DNA of 64,000 nt from Microlunatus soli (GTDB taxonomy: Bacteria; Actinomycetota; Actinomycetes; Propionibacteriales; Propionibacteriaceae). Shown one piece after another: positions 62,709 to 64,000 of this stretch. The DNA lies in the NCBI RefSeq assembly GCF_900105385.1, contig NZ_LT629772.1, forward strand, positions 6,200,001 to 6,264,000, written 5' to 3'. Position 1 is the first letter of the stretch; each line of letters begins with the position of its first letter. The position numbers and the translations under genes are program-made. The notes below the pieces were generated by a model. It was not told where the DNA came from. It saw only the letters and a program-made list of their open reading frames with translations, and searched no databases.

Positions 62709-63779
62709 TCAGCCCTTGCGGGTGCTGGGTTTGCGGGGCCCGGTTTTGCGGGTGCCCGTCTTGCGGGGCCCGGTCTTGCGGGTGCTGCGCTGACGGGTGC
62801 TGGCCCGGCGCATGATCCGATGCGGAATGGTGACGCTCATGATCGGCCGGTTCGGATCGGCGATCCGGGCGGCGAGCACGTCGATCGCGGTCTCGGCGAA
62901 CTTCTGTTTGTCGAAGTCGATGGTGGTCAGCGCCGGCACCATGGTCGCCGAATCGGTGATGTTGTCATAGCCGACGACCGACACGTCCCCGGGCACCGAC
63001 AGACCGTGGTCATGCAGCGCGCTGATCACGCCCATCGCCAGGGTGTCGGTCATGCAGACGACGGCCTCGGGGACGTCGTGGGTGTCGAGGAACTCGCCGA
63101 ACCAGCGCGCGGCGTCGGTGGAATGCCAGTCCGGGCTGGGGATCTCCAGGGCTGCCTCGGCGGATATCCCGGCCGCCTCGAGGGCCTGATGGAACCCGAT
63201 CAATCGGACCTGGGCGGTGGCGGTGTTGTCCGCACCGACGATCGCGATCCGTCGATGACCTTCGTCGATCAGCAGCTGGGTGATCTCGCGGACGGCCGCG
63301 GTGTTGTCGATCCAGACGTGATCGACGATGGGTTGGTCGACCTCGCCGATCAGTACCACCGGCGGCATCGCGACAGCACGCTGCACGGCGGTGGTCTCCA
63401 GCCGTACCGGATTGAGGATCAGCCCGTCGATCAGTTGTGCTCGTGCCCGCGACATCAGCTCGACCTCGCGGTCGACGCCGCCAGCAGTCTCCTCGATCTG
63501 GACATGCAGACCACGCTTGCCCGCAGCCACCACGAAGTGATGGCACATCTCCGCCGAATACGACATCCGCAGATCGGGGAGTGCGACCGCGATCATCCCG
63601 GTCCGTCCGTTGCGCAGACCGCGGGCCGACAGATTCGGCACATAGTCCAGTGCGGCGACGGCTTCCTCGACCTTCTGCCGGGTCGCCGGGCTGACCCGGA
63701 AGGTGCCGTTCAAGACGTTGGAAACCGTCTTCGGTGAGACGCCTGCCCGGGCCGCTACATCTCGAACGGTCGCGCGCAT
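62709..63779 (-). CDS. LacI family regulator with basic repeat tail
   Basis: 356 residues. HTH TVRDVAARAGVSPKTVSNVLNGTFRVS and hinge NLSARGLRNGR; effector domain with IAVALPDLRMSYSAEMCHHF and VVGYDNITDSATMVP. The last ~30 residues are five basic pentapeptides ending in RK (STRK, TGPRK, TGTRK, TGPRK, PSTRK), encoded by a 15-bp tandem repeat. This may add nonspecific DNA affinity. TATGTT lies 6 nt before the ATG (63786-63791, minus strand), suggesting leaderless transcription. Confidence 0.92.
   Translation of the reverse strand: MRATVRDVAARAGVSPKTVSNVLNGTFRVSPATRQKVEEAVAALDYVPNLSARGLRNGRTGMIAVALPDLRMSYSAEMCHHFVVAAGKRGLHVQIEETAGGVDREVELMSRARAQLIDGLILNPVRLETTAVQRAVAMPPVVLIGEVDQPIVDHVWIDNTAAVREITQLLIDEGHRRIAIVGADNTATAQVRLIGFHQALEAAGISAEAALEIPSPDWHSTDAARWFGEFLDTHDVPEAVVCMTDTLAMGVISALHDHGLSVPGDVSVVGYDNITDSATMVPALTTIDFDKQKFAETAIDVLAARIADPNRPIMSVTIPHRIMRRASTRQRSTRKTGPRKTGTRKTGPRKPSTRKG
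62716..62790. repeat. 15-bp tandem repeat (five units) in the LacI 3' end
   Basis: Units alternate TTGCGGGTGCTGGGT-like and TTGCGGGGCCCGGTT-like, so the 30-bp pair 62731-62760 is repeated at 62761-62790. Confidence 0.85.
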
Positions 63780-63816
63780 GGCCTAAACATATCCGGCCGA
63801 TGGACGGCGGCGGTGC

Positions 63817-64000
63817 TCAGCCGTTCTGGACGGCCGCCGGGCCGTCTTCGCGGCGGATGTCGATCACGTGTCCGGTCTGCCCGGCCAGCATCACGTCCAG
63901 CGACTGGCGGGCGACGTCGGTCGAGGCCAGCAGCGTCCCTGCCGGCTCGGACCCGAACGCCTTGGTCCGCATCGGTGTCGCAGTCCGTTCCGGGTTGACG
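63817..64000 (-). CDS. SDR family oxidoreductase, C-terminal part
   Basis: The last 61 codons are inside the window; the 5' part lies beyond it. VNPERTATPMRTKAFGSEP is the post-catalytic segment of an SDR, ending TGHVIDIRRED. This ending resembles SDR domains of bifunctional cytidylyltransferase/SDR proteins of the ribitol-phosphate (TarJ-like) type, but the fragment is too short to be sure. Confidence 0.65.
   Translation of the reverse strand, partial: VNPERTATPMRTKAFGSEPAGTLLASTDVARQSLDVMLAGQTGHVIDIRREDGPAAVQNG

Overview
The window is high-GC DNA from an actinomycete. The evidence is a Pup-proteasome locus (dop, pup, prcB, prcA), a PriA-type HisA, an AfsR-like regulator, GTG and TTG starts, and many genes whose -10 hexamer (TAnnnT) lies 6-8 nt before the start codon, as in leaderless actinobacterial transcripts. 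Gene content and order (tyrA ... cmk-plsC-der) suggest Propionibacteriales, perhaps a Microlunatus relative; that placement is inference. I see no phage, IS element or CRISPR array.

Layout. 1-6.3 kb: the 3' end of priA, then a tightly coupled set made of a fatty-acyl reductase/HAD phosphatase fusion, a divergent LarA (nickel-pincer racemase) homologue, a PlsC-type acyltransferase and a tandem GNAT protein. 6.4-8.2 kb: an MFS transporter and a GNAT. 8.4-15.6 kb: yebC, a DUF3054 protein, dop, a 757-nt stretch without an intact gene, pup-prcB-prcA and tyrA. 15.7-21.1 kb: a frameshifted small membrane-protein gene, a secreted glycerophosphodiesterase, an SDR, and the cmk-plsC-der operon. 21.1-26.9 kb: NUDIX, ABM-domain protein, tRNA-Pro(GGG), a large AfsR/SARP-NB-ARC-TPR regulator and a DmpA-type peptidase. 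27-37 kb: a regulator-rich stretch with four TetR genes, a serpin, MFS, aldo/keto reductase, IclR, GNAT and quinone oxidoreductase; four clear operator palindromes sit beside the TetR genes. 37-40.1 kb: a metabolite:H+ symporter-sulfatase pair behind a GGGACA-type palindrome. 40-46.2 kb: NUDIX, a TM-helix-repeat channel-like protein, LacI, a MocR/PdxR regulator divergent from a DMT exporter, and a lone B3/B4 protein. 46.2-52 kb: a copper P-type ATPase with an unusual C-terminal extracytoplasmic extension behind a CsoR-type operator, a small membrane protein, and a CBS protein coupled to an ion transporter. 52-60 kb: larE-larB-larC (nickel-pincer cofactor synthesis) coupled to an aldo/keto reductase and a thioesterase, then lipoate ligase, histidine phosphatase, PhzF and threonine aldolase. 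60-64 kb: a methyltransferase, a small unknown ORF coupled to a Gfo/Idh protein, a LacI regulator with a repetitive basic tail, and the end of an SDR.

How the parts connect. The larEBC operon makes the nickel-pincer nucleotide cofactor, but no LarA lies beside it. The only LarA-family protein in the window is 48 kb away in the lipid-type cluster, and by eye it has lost the lysine that anchors the cofactor. The pup product ends in Gln and therefore needs Dop, which is present, while the ligase PafA and the ATPase Mpa/ARC are not in the window. A dispersed GAGCC-TGTCGAAGG repeat has been absorbed into the 3' ends of prcA and larB and also lies between two genes near 32.1 kb.
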